Positions 1-10,905 of a DNA stretch of 64,000 nucleotides are shown in pieces; the stretch's first letter is position 1, and each line of letters starts with the position of its first letter. The translations under genes were made by a program, and so were the position numbers. The stretch spans positions 12,782,225 to 12,846,224 of the forward strand of contig OZ023264.1 of assembly GCA_964006375.1 (NCBI GenBank), written 5' to 3'. The notes beneath the pieces are model-generated. The model worked only from the letters and a program-made list of their open reading frames with translations. It was not told the origin of the DNA and did not search any database. Source of the DNA: Tillus elongatus (lineage: Eukaryota; Arthropoda; Insecta; Coleoptera; Cleridae).

Positions 1-62
1 CAGACAGTGCATTACACTATATCAGACTGACCAGTCTGATATGGTGTAATGCACTGCCTGAA
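1..62. repeat. Near-perfect palindrome at window edge
   Basis: The first 62 bases form an inverted repeat with arms of about 29 bp: CAGACAGTGCATTACAC on the left is mirrored by the complement of GTGTAATGCACTGCCTG on the right, with almost no loop. It lies directly before a TA array. It could be the end of a foldback element cut by the window boundary; no coding content is seen. Confidence 0.8.
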
Positions 63-73
63 GAGATAAAAAT

Positions 74-235
<162 letters not shown>

Positions 236-354
236 TGGCAAACCACCGAGTGTATCTGCCAATCAAGTCTCCTTAAGGAAACATCGACACTCGGGTTGAG
301 TTAGAGTTTTTCTTTTTACTACCAAATGATGTTTGGCGTTGATTTATATGTCGG

Positions 355-490
355 ACTTTTTAGTGAATTTTCTTTACAAAAAATTCACCAACTAGGATAT
401 CTCGACTTTTGAATTTTGAAATAATTTCTTTAAATGACCGCGAACTAGGTCTCCTAGAACCCATATCCAGGACAGTTTCGATTTTTATTT

Positions 491-567
<77 letters not shown>

Positions 568-790
568 GTTTTCTCAGAAAATTTTGTGTTTTCTTTCTAG
601 AAAAATTCATATCTTCGGAAATACCAAGTAAGGGCAACCACATTTGGTACCCTGGTTTCTGTCATAAGGAGTATCATATGCACCAAAATTCAGATCTCTA
701 TCTTCAAAGACAAAAAAGTTAGAGGTAAATTAATTTTTAATTGATTAAATCTGATTCATGAAAGTTAAAACGTCAAAATTGATAATTATG
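355..790 (+). repeat. Hairpin + TA-array composite repeat (copy 1)
   Basis: Starts with the terminal hairpin TAGTGAATTTTC..AAAATTCACC (361-390). The conserved module GACTTTTGAATTTTGAAA..CGCGAACTAGG..CCTAGAACCCATATCC follows, then a TA array (493-565), then the downstream module (CAGGTTTTCTCAGAAAATTTTGTGTTTTC.., AAGTAAGGGCAACCA..). The same order of modules recurs at least ten times in this window, so the boundaries and order are properties of one repeat family. No coding capacity is seen. Confidence 0.8.
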
Positions 791-1254
791 GTAGGAGTAC
801 TAATGTGAGTGAAAAATACTACAAGAAATGATTAATAAGCTCCTAGATATGTGTCTAAGACGTTATTTTCCTTGATTTCGTTAAAATATGAGCAAAAAAT
901 CCAATCGAAATCAAAATTGCTTGGTGTAAATAGTAAAACGTTGAACAATTAACATGTATTATGGGATATACCTGCTAGTACATACATGTCGAGCGTAGCT
1001 AAGTGGGCTAAGCCCTGTACATCGGATAATCGACTCCTACATGACGTGTTCTAATCGTAATTAGTGACTTTATTTTTATCACTTATTTTTAGTCTCATTT
1101 CACTTTACCGTTATCTAATTCGATTTGTATTATTTGATAAAGAGGAGATGAAAGTTTTAAGCCTCAGTTCAATTTGAATAGCATATCTGGTTGTTTGTTA
1201 TTGCCCTAACTTAGTGAAACCGTTCCATATTTAATACAGTCGTAGACTTTTCCC
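791..1254. other. No recognisable feature
   Basis: AT-rich sequence without a supported open reading frame, structured repeat or RNA gene on either strand. Confidence 0.6.
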
Positions 1255-1391
1255 GTGGGAAAATGCTTGTTTTAGTGAATTTTCTTTAAAAAAAAACACT
1301 AACGAGAAGATCCCTACTTTTGAATTTAGAAAAAGTTTCATCAAATGAGCGCGAACTAAGCCCCCTAGAACCCATCCCCAGGGTCTGTTTC

Positions 1392-1466
<75 letters not shown>
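1255..1466 (+). repeat. Hairpin module plus TA array (copy 2)
   Basis: Hairpin TAGTGAATTTTC..ACACTAA at 1273-1302, the module with GCGCGAACTAAGCCCCCTAG, then a TA array from about 1394 to 1466. The array abuts a hammerhead-ribozyme repeat at 1467 instead of the usual downstream module. Confidence 0.8.
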
Positions 1467-1468
<2 letters not shown>

Positions 1469-1996
1469 ACTAGATGCATTCTCGCAACAATTAGAACCGT
1501 AGACCGGTTTCGCTCTCATTAGAGCTCTTCAGTACGGCATACTAATTGTAGCAAAAATGCACCAAAAATAACACGGCTATAGTATAGCCAGTCTTAAAAC
1601 ACTGAGTGGTGAACGTGTCGCCACCTAGTTCGGAACCAAGTACTATGTTGTCACGCCCGCACCAAATAACACAGAGTGTTAAAAATAGAGACAGTATACA
1701 ACTAACTAACAATTTAAAAAATTGTTAGCCCTGGCCCATTTCTACCCCAATATAGGGACAAAGTATGTAGACTAGATGCAATCTCGCAACAATTAGAATG
1801 GTTGCGAGAATGCATCTAGTCTTACATACTTTGTCCCTATATTGGGGTAGAAATGGGCCAGGGCTAACAATTTTTTAAATTGTTAGTTAGTTGTATACTG
1901 TCTCTATTTTTAACACTCTGTGTTATTTGGAGCGGGCGTGACAACATAGTACTTGGTTTCGAACTAGGTGGCGACACGTTCACCACTCACTTAGTG

Positions 1997-1998
<2 letters not shown>
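1467..1998 (-). repeat. Retrozyme-like repeat in head-to-head (foldback) arrangement
   Basis: 1467-1796 is one unit read on the minus strand. From 1801 to 1998 the same sequence returns in inverted orientation, for example CATACTTTGTCCCTATATTG against its complement at 1748-1767, so 1597-1998 can fold almost completely on itself with the axis near 1798. The unit carries a hammerhead ribozyme at 1487-1549. The same unit is found at 53364-54060 and, degraded, near 23210-23335. Its outer end AACACTAAGTGAGTGG is shared with the 53-kb copy. No protein is encoded. The class is inferred from the ribozyme and unit size. Confidence 0.75.
1487..1549 (-). ncRNA. Type-I hammerhead ribozyme (copy A, core intact)
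   Basis: Read on the minus strand: outer stem I ACAAUUAG with CUAAUUGU (8 bp), an internal loop UAUGC/GUU, inner stem I CGUA with UACG, then core CUGAAGA, stem II GCUCU-AAUG-AGAGC, core GAAA, a very short self-complementary stem III (ACC/GGU) and the cleavage triplet GUC. The predicted cut follows the C at complement of 1502. All invariant core positions (CUGANGA, GAAA, NUH) are present. Short stem III is typical of animal retrozyme and Penelope hammerheads, which are thought to cleave best as dimers. Activity is not tested here. Confidence 0.85.
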
Positions 1999-2088
<90 letters not shown>

Positions 2089-2115
2089 CACTATATATAT
2101 ATATATATATATATA
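1997..2115. repeat. (TA)n microsatellite
   Basis: A TA array interrupted once by ACAC near 2087. It is bounded by the end of the foldback unit on the left and the composite repeat on the right. Confidence 0.97.
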
Positions 2116-2863
2116 AGGTGAACCATTTACCAAAATTTAGGTCTGTAAGTTTCGAGACAAAAAAGTTATAGGCATTTGAAGAAAAAAATTAATGTTTGCC
2201 TCAAAACGTAAAAACTGGCGATTTGAAACGTCAAAATTGTCAACATTTAGGGAAAGAACCTAAAAGAAATACGGATTATGTAAAGAGTGTGCTGCAAACC
2301 CTTAAGTTTCAGATTCAACCATCATTGCCCCTCATTTCAATAAAATATTTCCAGAAAATTCATTTCAAATAGACACTTTCTCTGATGCTTTGAAAGTAGT
2401 TTTAGTTAGGTTTATGGTTTAACAGTTTATAATTTTTAACTAATTTTCGTAGAAAAAATTCGTTAATGACGAACTTAAATTATAAAAAGATTTCTTCAAA
2501 TGAGCGCAAACTAGTCCCCCTTGAATCCTTATCCGGGTTTACTTTCTGTTTACATATATACAGGCTGACGTATTTTTACGGTAAAGCTCAATAGAATTGT
2601 TATTATACAAGATACGAGAAAAAAATGTATACGTTACACATAGGGTGTCTTGAGCTGCATCTTATAAAATTATTTTGACGATAACAGGATGGCCCATGAT
2701 AAGTCGTTGGTGATAGCTACAATTTTTTGTGAACATTCCTTATTGCATTTTTGCATTTTTTATCGAAATATGATGCATGCATTAAAGAGACATATTTGCT
2801 ATTATAAACATTTTAATGAAAATTCACTTCAATAACGCACTTGCTGCGTCCAGACTTTTTAAT
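2116..2863 (+). repeat. Composite non-coding repeat (copy 3)
   Basis: Contains in order the downstream module (ACCAAAATTTAGGTCTGTAAG..), a second hairpin-like module (GCGCAAACTAGTCCCCC), an embedded mariner-type MITE beginning TACAGGCTGACG (about 2568) with the block CATCTTATAAAATTATTTTGA, and the right terminus CGCACTTGCTGCGTCCAGAC ending at 2863. The middle of the last module is deleted relative to other copies. 2864-3454 downstream shows no further feature. Confidence 0.8.
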
Positions 2864-3474
2864 TGTGTGTCTTATTTTGTATAACCAAGTATGAAATATG
2901 TGATGTTATGTAATGTAAAACTTAATTCATTTAGTATGTGATGTAATGTAACAACACCTTTCAATTTAAAAGATTTCTACAACTGTGTATTAGTATTAAG
3001 ATATATTGATCGATTATTTGATCAACATTAAATAGATTATATCACACAGACCCAATTTTTATTGTGTTAGAATTAACATGTCAATCTGATTAATTAGTGA
3101 CATGCAAAACATTCTTTATTTACTTTCGCATTTGTTTTTTAATTGCGTAATTTTAATCGCTGCGATATCACGACGTTCCATTTTCAAGAGACCTTAAAGA
3201 ATCTTAGCCAATTACATATAACAAAACTAGATTATTATGAACATGTTGTGTAACAATGGTACAACTCTACTTTCAAAGCAACACACTTTCGACATAATTA
3301 TACATGTGCTTCAATAATCATTAATAAAATACTCCACTTATGTACGAATGATTTATTATAAAAGTAGATAAATATAATAATTAACACAGTTTTCTCTAAG
3401 GTAATAATACTGCACGCTTCGTAGACTGGATGAGGAAATCACACTCTTAATTAGACCAACGTTTCGAATGATTT

Positions 3475-3491
3475 TTTATTTCTCTTTTATT
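3475..3491 (-). terminator. Poly(A) signals of the VPVP-repeat gene
   Basis: Two AATAAA hexamers occur on the minus strand (complement of 3475-3480 and of 3486-3491), about 80-95 nt after the TGA stop at 3572-3570. A plausible cleavage and polyadenylation region. Confidence 0.6.
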
Positions 3492-3569
3492 TTTCTCATT
3501 AGCGTGTTCAACAAGCGCAAGAATTAAAAAATAGCAATTACATAACAATTAATAAAGATCTAACAACAA

Positions 3570-4700
3570 TCAATGATGGTATTCACCACCACCGTAGCCT
3601 TCAAAGCCACCCCCGTGTTCGTGCTCGTGATGGTGGACAGGAATATGCACGGGGATTTTGACTGGCACCGGTACTTCTTTTTCTACTGGATATGGTACTT
3701 CTTTGATAACTGGGTAGGGTTTATCTACAGGTACCTTAATATGAACTGGATATGGTCTTTCTACTTCTACTGGTACTTTTTTGATTACTTCATATGGCTG
3801 AGGTACCGGTACCTTAACATGGTACGGTACTGGTTTTGGTACTTCGACGGGGTAAGGCTTGTCTACCGGAATTTTAACTTCATAGGGTACTGGTTTTTCT
3901 ACTGGTACTGGGATGTGTTTCTCTACAGTAACTGGGTATGGTTTAGGTACATGTACTGGGTAAGGCCTATCGATTGGTACCTTAACTTCATAAGGTACTT
4001 TTTTGTATACAATGTAAGGTTGTGGTACTCCAATCTTTTCTTCAACTGGATAAGGAATCTTTTTTAGAACAATGTAGGGTTGTGGTACTGGTACTTTTAC
4101 AGGGACTCCTACTTTCTTGATAACGGTGTATGGTTGAGGAACGTGCACTTTAACTTCATAAGGCCTAGGTACAGGTACTTTAACTTCATATGGGATCTTC
4201 TTAATTACTTCGTAAGGTTGAGGTACAATGTAGGGTTCTTTAATGTATTCTTTTACAGGTACTGGAACCTTCCTGTATACAGTGTAAGGTTGTGGTACTG
4301 GAACCTTAACTTCTACAGGGATTTTCTTTTCTACTGTATAAGGTACTGGTTTCTCCACAGTGTAAGGTACTGGGATCTTTTTTTCAACTACAATAGTCTT
4401 GACGTGTTCGTGATGGCCATGACCATGCCCATGTTCCTGTCCATGACCAATATCTATACCACCTCCGAAGTCGTGGCCTCCAAAACCACCACCAAAGTCG
4501 TGGCCCCCAAAGCTTCCACCTATTTCATGGCCACCGCTAAAGCCCCCGCCTCCGCCTCCGCCAAATCCACCGCCTCCAAAACCGTGACCCTCGAGGCCGA
4601 TGAGCCCTCTCTTGTCCTGTCTCTTGGACTCCTGCTTTACCTCTTTCTTTTCTGGTTCAGCAGCTAGTACCACGCACAGGCAGACAGCGCTCAGTGCAAT
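3570..4700 (-). CDS. Secreted VPVP/PYxV-repeat structural protein, exon 2
   Basis: This exon encodes residues 5-380 and the stop codon. It has no in-frame ATG at its start. A splice acceptor (TTTTGTATTACAG, complement of 4701-4713) precedes it, and the first codons read IALSAVCLCVVLAA, a hydrophobic signal core missing its start. Joined in phase 0 to MKAL from 16081-16070 it makes a complete signal peptide, probably cut around residues 17-18. Next come a charged stretch ending in a dibasic KRQDKR site (about 30-35), a Gly/His-rich part (42-104), and some 250 residues of alternating VPVP, QPYTV/QPYEV and KKVPYEVK units. The tail (355-380) is His/Gly-rich. Such Val-Pro-Tyr-Lys repeats are known from insect cuticle or extracellular-matrix proteins, including fly Vajk-type proteins; the exact family is inference. 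The open frames on the opposite strand are shadows of the repeats. Confidence 0.85.
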   Translation of the reverse strand: MALSAVCLCVVLAAEPEKKEVKQESKRQDKRGLIGLEGHGFGGGGFGGGGGGGFSGGHEIGGSFGGHDFGGGFGGHDFGGGIDIGHGQEHGHGHGHHEHVKTIVVEKKIPVPYTVEKPVPYTVEKKIPVEVKVPVPQPYTVYRKVPVPVKEYIKEPYIVPQPYEVIKKIPYEVKVPVPRPYEVKVHVPQPYTVIKKVGVPVKVPVPQPYIVLKKIPYPVEEKIGVPQPYIVYKKVPYEVKVPIDRPYPVHVPKPYPVTVEKHIPVPVEKPVPYEVKIPVDKPYPVEVPKPVPYHVKVPVPQPYEVIKKVPVEVERPYPVHIKVPVDKPYPVIKEVPYPVEKEVPVPVKIPVHIPVHHHEHEHGGGFEGYGGGEYHH

Positions 4701-4713
4701 CTGTAATACAAAA

Positions 4714-5335
4714 TAATCATATAGTTTATTTGAAGAATCCTCTTTTGATATATTAATAGTTGCTAACTCTACCTTGAAAACTATTAAAAACTTTTTTTTT
4801 ATACCAACGTGGTAAAATTCTGTTTTCTTTTTTGCGATTATTTAAAATACAATCAATAGCCAAATAATTTCTAGTGGTAGCTATGCTCTCACTTTTGCAA
4901 GTAAAATAATACTTTGATTTATCGGCGGTTACTAGACAAATCTAGAGCAAACAAGGACGACTTGCGCTTTTTTATTTTAAGACAAAATTAGATTGTGTGA
5001 ATCCATAAAAGGAAAACGTCGTTAGAGGTTAAGAAAACGGATATCCTTTCGTCGAGACAATGCATCAAATTACAAGTCAGTTATCTGAATGTCTGGGTTC
5101 GAACTACTAGAGCATCCACCTTTTTCACCAGATTTGGCTTCAAGCGACTACAAGCTATTTACAAAGCTAAAGTCATAATTTTATTGAGTTTTACTACTAT
5201 TACTCAATGGCTCCGTACGATACTTGATGTACATCTATTTCCCAATATTCAATAAAACAAATGAATGTAGAATTTACACTGTTTATACATTTAAATTTGA
5301 AGTTTGCTGAATTTGATATATAATTGTCACATTGC
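4714..5335. other. Intronic sequence without recognisable feature
   Basis: No conserved coding frame, RNA gene or repeat was recognised on either strand in this part of the intron. Confidence 0.5.
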
Positions 5336-5339
5336 TTTA

Positions 5340-5419
5340 GATATAACTTTTAAAATTATGTAAATGTACACCACAAGTCTCAGACTTATTGTATAGGCAT
5401 ACTGTATAATTTTTATCAA

Positions 5420-5451
<32 letters not shown>

Positions 5452-5455
5452 AATA
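5340..5455 (+). repeat. LINE 3' tail with (AAT/AAAT)n
   Basis: TACACCACAAGTCTCAGAC..TTATTGTAT.. followed by CAATAAATAAATAAATAA(TAA)n. The complement of 41040-41165 has the same order, so this is a 3' end of one non-LTR retrotransposon family with a simple-repeat tail. Confidence 0.65.
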
Positions 5456-5584
5456 AAAATCTGAAAACTTCTGGATTCAGTCTATAAGAAGTGCTGCCAA
5501 GAGTGATTTGTATGCAGAGGATTTGGTCATATATTGTAGAGGTGAATATGGTTTATCCACTTGTAATCTTTTCGGAAATTTCGG

Positions 5585-5800
5585 GAAGCGGCAAGTGCGT
5601 TATGGTAGCGAATTTTCATTAAATGTTTCAAAATTCAACAACTCAAATTTCTATAAGCTTAGAAAGTTGAATTTTGGTACAAAGTAAAGCCTCTACCAGG
5701 GCAGCACAGCCACCAAATTTTATCAAAATAACCTTCTTATTTTTTGAGATACAATTTATTCTCATAAAATCTTTTTATTTTTATTTTTAGAATAACTGAT
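5585..5800 (+). repeat. Partial GCAAGTGCGTTATGG-type repeat
   Basis: Starts with the left terminus GCAAGTGCGTTATGGTAGCG and continues AATTTTCATTAAATG as in complete copies such as 24979-25295. It is truncated before the right terminus. Confidence 0.65.
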
Positions 5801-5814
5801 CCGAGCGGGCTGGC

Positions 5815-6845
5815 TAACGAACTCGTTCACGGTCTTAACAAAATGAAGATATTTGCCAAGTTTTGTTCAAGTCACTTTAGTATTTTAGTGAATTTTCTTT
5901 TAAAAAAATACTAATGAAAAGCTCCCGGCCTTTGAATTTTCGAAAAATTTATTTAAATGAGCGCGAACTAGGCCCCCTAGAACCCACACCCAAAGATCCT
6001 CAAATCAATACGGATGATGTAAAGAAAATGTCGCAAGAAGAGTGTTCTGCAAACCTTTAAGTTTCATCTTTTCAGCTTTAACCGTCATTGTCCATCATTT
6101 TACTAAAATATTTCCAGAAAATTCATTTCAAATACACACTTTGTCTGATGCTTTGGAAGTATGTGTGTGTGTTTTGTTTTTTTAAAGTCGGCCCATTTCC
6201 GCGACTATGGCCAATCACCGACGCCAGGGAACAGTTTCACCTCACCATTCTGGAAATTTTGCCAAGCCCCTGCCTTTATGTGAGGAGGGTAGGGATCTTT
6301 AACGTGCACAACATCGAATGGATACGGGACCGACGCCTTACGCCCCCTCCGAAGGGCGGAACGTGCAGACATTTAACTTGCTCAAATACAATGCTAGAAC
6401 CTCGGTTGATGTTAATGTTACAGTTTGTACTGAAAAAGTGAAAAGAGAACCCTGGAATCGAACCCAGTACCCTTCGGTTCAGAGGCCCACGTTCTTACCC
6501 CTGAACCACCGAGGCTCTTGCTTTGGAAGTAGTTTTAGTTAAGTTTATGGTTTAACGATCCATAATTTTTAGCTAATTTTCGTAGAAGAAATTCGTTTAT
6601 GAAGAGACCGCGACTTTTGAATCTTAAAAATATTTCTTCAAATGAGTGCAAACTAGGCCCCTAGAATCCAAATCCGGGTTTAGTTTCAGTTTCTGTTTGC
6701 ATATATACAGGGTGACGCATTGCTATGGTAAAGCTCAATAGAATTGTTATTATACAGGATACGAGAAAAAAATGTATACTTTAATTATAGGGTGTCTTGA
6801 GCTGCATCTTATAAAATTATTTTGACAATCACATGCTGGCCCATA
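5815..6845 (+). repeat. Composite non-coding repeat interrupted by a SINE
   Basis: Contains a hairpin module (5886-5914) with GCGCGAACTAGGCCCCCTAG, the downstream module, and, after the SINE (6162-6518), the remaining modules including the mariner-type MITE start TACAGGGTGACG (from 6714). The two halves join seamlessly at the duplicated target TGCTTTGGAAGTA, so the SINE is younger than the composite repeat. Confidence 0.8.
6162..6518 (-). mobile_element. tRNA-derived SINE, family 1
   Basis: Flanked by a perfect 13-bp target-site duplication TGCTTTGGAAGTA (6149-6161 and 6519-6531). Reading the minus strand, the 5' head has an A box TGGTTCAGGGGT (complement of 6497-6508) and a B box GGTTCGATTCC (complement of 6454-6464). 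A conserved body and a short (CA)n/A-rich tail follow. Two other copies of the family are at 30424-30783 and 57677-58016. The head resembles a Gln/Glu-type tRNA loosely; it is not a functional tRNA gene. Confidence 0.9.
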
Positions 6846-7285
6846 AGACATTTTGGGTTCTATGGACCCAAATGCGCGCTCATTTAAAAAAAAAAAAAAA
6901 TTCTCACCATTGATACCTTTCTATAAACATTTTTTTTAAAATAAAAATTCGCTAGTACTATTAAGAAATTGTAAAAACGGTCTGAACACAACGGTTTGAA
7001 TTTTTCCTGTTCAAAAACAAAATCTGTGACCTTTACAAAAAAGAAAAATTAGTCAGTTACTGGAACACTCAAGCTAAAGGGCCTGGTCTTAAAATACGAT
7101 TTAGGGAGGTTTAACGACACCCAAAAATTAACATGTTTCGTTTGGCGGAAATGTAGTGTTCTTTTATTATCTATCGGACGTGCTCCTGTCGGTATTTATT
7201 TTGAACAGTAATCTATAGGGAGACTACCAATAGGCGACGGAGCGAGATTCATACACTTTTTATTATTGCTATATTTAGCAATATA
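6846..7285. repeat. Fragment of hairpin module, otherwise no feature
   Basis: 6855-6905 is the reverse of the GCGCGAACTAGG module (GGACCCAAATGCGCGCTCAT). The remainder to 7285 shows no recognisable gene or repeat. Confidence 0.45.
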
Positions 7286-7289
7286 TATA

Positions 7290-7960
7290 TACTTTCGAAG
7301 GCGTTTAGCTGTCCTGGCTGTCTAACATTTTAATTAATTTTAGATTCTCCTCATTAATGTGGTGATTATTACCCTAAATATGTGGGGCTACGGAAGATCT
7401 ATCTATACTACCGTATCCTAATTATTGTGCTAAATGTTTTTTGAATCTAATTTCAATAGATCTTTTTGTTTGTCCGACATATTTAAAATCGCAGTCATTA
7501 CAACTTATTTATTAAATTCCCGACATTTTGGACGTACTATCCTTGTCTTTTGGGTTACCTAGCAAGTTTTTTAAAGTATTTTTTGTCGAAAATGTTAGTT
7601 GCAAATTGGCTTTTTTTAAATTCTATCTATACCCCTCGTGATTCGAGGTTCAAACGCTAAGCAAACATGTTTTTTCTGATATCTCTCTTCTAAGGTCGTT
7701 TATTCTGCTAACATTTTCTTTGTTTTTTGTCTGATAATTAATTTCTTCACTAGCCAAGCAATGTATCCGTTATATTTGCCCACGTTCTTAATATACTTTT
7801 ATTATTTGGTATATCTACTTTTACTCAAAGAAAAATTAATTAACCTGTCTACTAGAAAATACAGACTGGCCATTTTTTGTGCATATGTATGATGTGAGTC
7901 GTTCGGAATGTAGCTTAGAGTGGTGGTTTCGATGATATAATTCGATGTCCACACAAAGGA
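7290..7960 (-). pseudogene. Degraded Penelope-like element (C-terminal RT linker and GIY-YIG)
   Basis: The minus strand is collinear with the better copy at 28917-29840. Landmarks include the region of TTTTGTGCATATGTATGATG (about 7875), the FSLSK-like stretch encoded near 7830, and the GIY-YIG region around 7470-7560. There YVGQTRR-type sequence is eroded by several stops and substitutions. Short frames here are remains of that coding sequence. The hammerhead-bearing end is not attached. Confidence 0.75.
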
Positions 7961-8009
7961 GACCATGAGAGGCTGATACAGAACTAAACCAATGAAGCGA
8001 GCAGGACTG

Positions 8010-8536
8010 GAATAAGGTGATCTCACTTCAGACTTGCTAAGTTCCTAGAAAAAACTTCACAATTTCAAGCAGAAATGCTGGCTATAAATCTCCTTGTACA
8101 TGAGTGCATACAAAGAAGAATCAGAAATAAAGACATCTACATTATCTCATACCTACAGGCAGTAGCAGCGACTCAAAACAGAGTCTAAACTGACCCAAGA
8201 CTGCAAAAAATCCTTGAAGCAACTGCCTAGAAAAAACAAAGTAACTTTGATGTGAGTACCAGGGCATCAAGGCATTAAAATAAATGAGGAAATAGGTAGT
8301 CTTGCAAAAAGGACAGCTACAACACCATTCCATGATACAGAACCCTATTGTGATTGAACAAAAACTAAGTTAAGAAATGAACTTCGTACATGGGAGAAGA
8401 ACCAAATACTGTCATACTACAGGAAAATGCCAGACTTAAGGCGGTCAAAACAGTTCATCATCATATCAACAGATAACTCGCAACTGTTTCCTGTATTAAG
8501 CAGGATTAACTTGAGAATAATCACAGGACTATTCAC
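8010..8536 (+). pseudogene. LINE RNase H domain and C-terminus, decayed
   Basis: Conceptual translation across two frames gives FQAEMLAINLLVHECI.., then VPGHQGIKINEEIGSLAK, then [15 protein letters not shown]. These match the order of an R1/Jockey-type retrotransposon RNase H domain (acidic core, the conserved HxGI region, AK alpha helix) and the following ITGL/FTGH motif. At least two frameshifts and several stops break it. The sequence runs into a TA array exactly after FTH. Confidence 0.8.
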
Positions 8537-8795
<259 letters not shown>

Positions 8796-9299
8796 CCAAC
8801 AAACTGAAACAAAACATCAATGAAATACTAATGATTACTTAATCAATTAGTGACATGCAAAAAATATTCATAACAAAGATACCGTACTGAAGATATCCTG
8901 TTAAGTAACTTTTGATGAATTAGCACCTGTCATAATCACGGTAATATTTTTACATAATAACCCAATTCAAGCAGGACTAATTAATAATTATAATTTTGAA
9001 ATATAATATCCTGACATAATTTACTTTTGCGCAACATATGGCAATCTCCTGGAGATGTATGTATGTTATATCGACATCAGATTTTATGACTGGAACGGAA
9101 TGCATGTCTGTAACAAGTCGGTGGGCCTGTTTACGGCAGACATATATGTAAGTGGCAAGCAATTCATTTCGCGGTTACGCATAATAAACTTCGCTACGTA
9201 CTTTTACTTCTACATTATTAATTAGAAGAATTAGTGCCTGTACTAGATCGATCGAGCAGAATGTGTGAGTTTCCTTTTTGTTCTATATTCTGAAGGTTG

Positions 9300-10269
9300 T
9301 AGAGATTGCGGTTCAGGCAATAGTACAGGCAATAGAGGAGCCCGTTATTCTTGTCCATAATGCATTAAACTACAGGAGTTATTTTTTTGATTGATACGTT
9401 CAGAATTACGTACTAAATGTAAAAACACAAAATCCTTACAAATTAGAAGGGCGGAAGTGCCGCCATTTTGAGAAAAAAACGTTTCGGCCTATATATCCGT
9501 AACCATGTAGTTTAGGCCAAAAATGGTAATGACCTGTATTGTAGATAATTGCATTTCTCATCCTTTTCGTTAATTTTTTTTTTTCGTATCACTCACCGTT
9601 TACAACTGATACGACTATTAACATTCATTTATTGACTTTTTTACCTATATCTTGGTTATTAAATGTTTAAGAAATAAAATGCTTATAACTCATTTTTTCA
9701 ATAGACAAATTTTCTACAATTTTCACTGAAAACGGTTTTTTTCTCAAATCAATATTTTCAAAGTTATAACGCGTTAAATGTTGCACTTTTCAATCGACAC
9801 ATTTTTCTGGAAATATTTTAATAAAATGAAGGACAATGACGGTTGAAGCTAAGACTTCAGGCTTTGTAAAACATTCTTCTTGAGACATTTTCTTTCTGTA
9901 GCTTATATTAGTGTTAGGTTCTTTGCCTAAATGTTGCCAATTTTGACGTTTTAAATCGCGACTTTGACGTTTTGGGGAAAACCCCAATTTATTTTTCTTT
10001 AAATGCCTATAACTTTTTTATATTTTAACCTACAAAACTAGATTTTGGTAGGTAATTTACCTATTATCACATAAACCGGCGTACCAAATTTGGTTGCCCT
10101 TACTTTGTTATTTCCGGAGATATAATCTTTTTTAGAAAGAAAACACAAAATTTTCCGGGAAAACCTGAGCCGACTTTCCAGACTAACGAACTTATCCAAG
10201 CCACTTGCAAAAGGAACGTATTCACCAAACTTAATCGAAATCGGCCCATTATTTTTTTGAGTTATCGGT

Positions 10270-10354
<85 letters not shown>

Positions 10355-10905
10355 ATATAAAAATTGAAACTAACCCCGGATATGTGTTCTAGGGGGCATA
10401 ATTAGCGCACATGTGATTTTTTTTTCAACAAAGTTGGGGTCTCATTAGTGAATTTTTTTAAAGAAAATTCACTAATATTAATTTGAGAAAAAAAAGTTTA
10501 AAGTATAAGTTCTAGAAAATTTGTCGATTGAAAAGTAAAGTTATATGCATTTTTTTTTAAACAATTTTTAACAAAGATATAGGTAAAAAAGTCAATAAAT
10601 GAATGCTAATAGTCGTATAAGTTGTAAACGGTAAGTGCTACAAAAAAAAATTATCAAAAAAGATGAGAAATGCAATTATCTACAATAAAGGTCATTACTA
10701 TTTTTGGCCTAAAGTGCACGGTTATGGATGGAGATATAGGCCGAAACGGTTTTTATCAAAATGGCGGCACTTCCGCCCTCCTAATTTGTAAGAATTTTGT
10801 GTTTTTACATTCAGTACATCATTATGAACCTATGTATAAAAAAATAACTCCTGTAGTTTAATGCAGAAACAAATTCTCTATTGCCTGTATTACAACTAGC
10901 ATAAC
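9300..10905. repeat. Long inverted repeat with about 400-bp arms, interrupted by a composite repeat
   Basis: Left arm about 9300-9735 and right arm about 10500-10905 are complementary: GGCGGAAGTGCCGCCATTTT at 9448 against its complement near 10760, and ATTAAACTACAGGAGTTATT at 9363 against the complement at about 10847. The core 9770-10475 is a composite repeat in reverse orientation with a TA array (10271-10351) and a terminal hairpin (10444-10475). No transposase is recognised, so this is probably a foldback or non-autonomous DNA transposon. The frames in the arms are not conserved as protein. Confidence 0.7.

Noticed and set aside
3573..4667. Two long plus-strand frames (3573-4067, 4080-4667) opposite the VPVP gene
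   Set aside because: Antisense shadows of a regular Val-Pro-Tyr codon repeat; residue content (Trp/Tyr/Phe-rich) is the direct complement and no start context or homology supports them.
7802..8026. Independent small proteins in the 7.8-8.3-kb region
   Set aside because: The frames are fragments of decayed Penelope and LINE coding sequences, one of them antisense.
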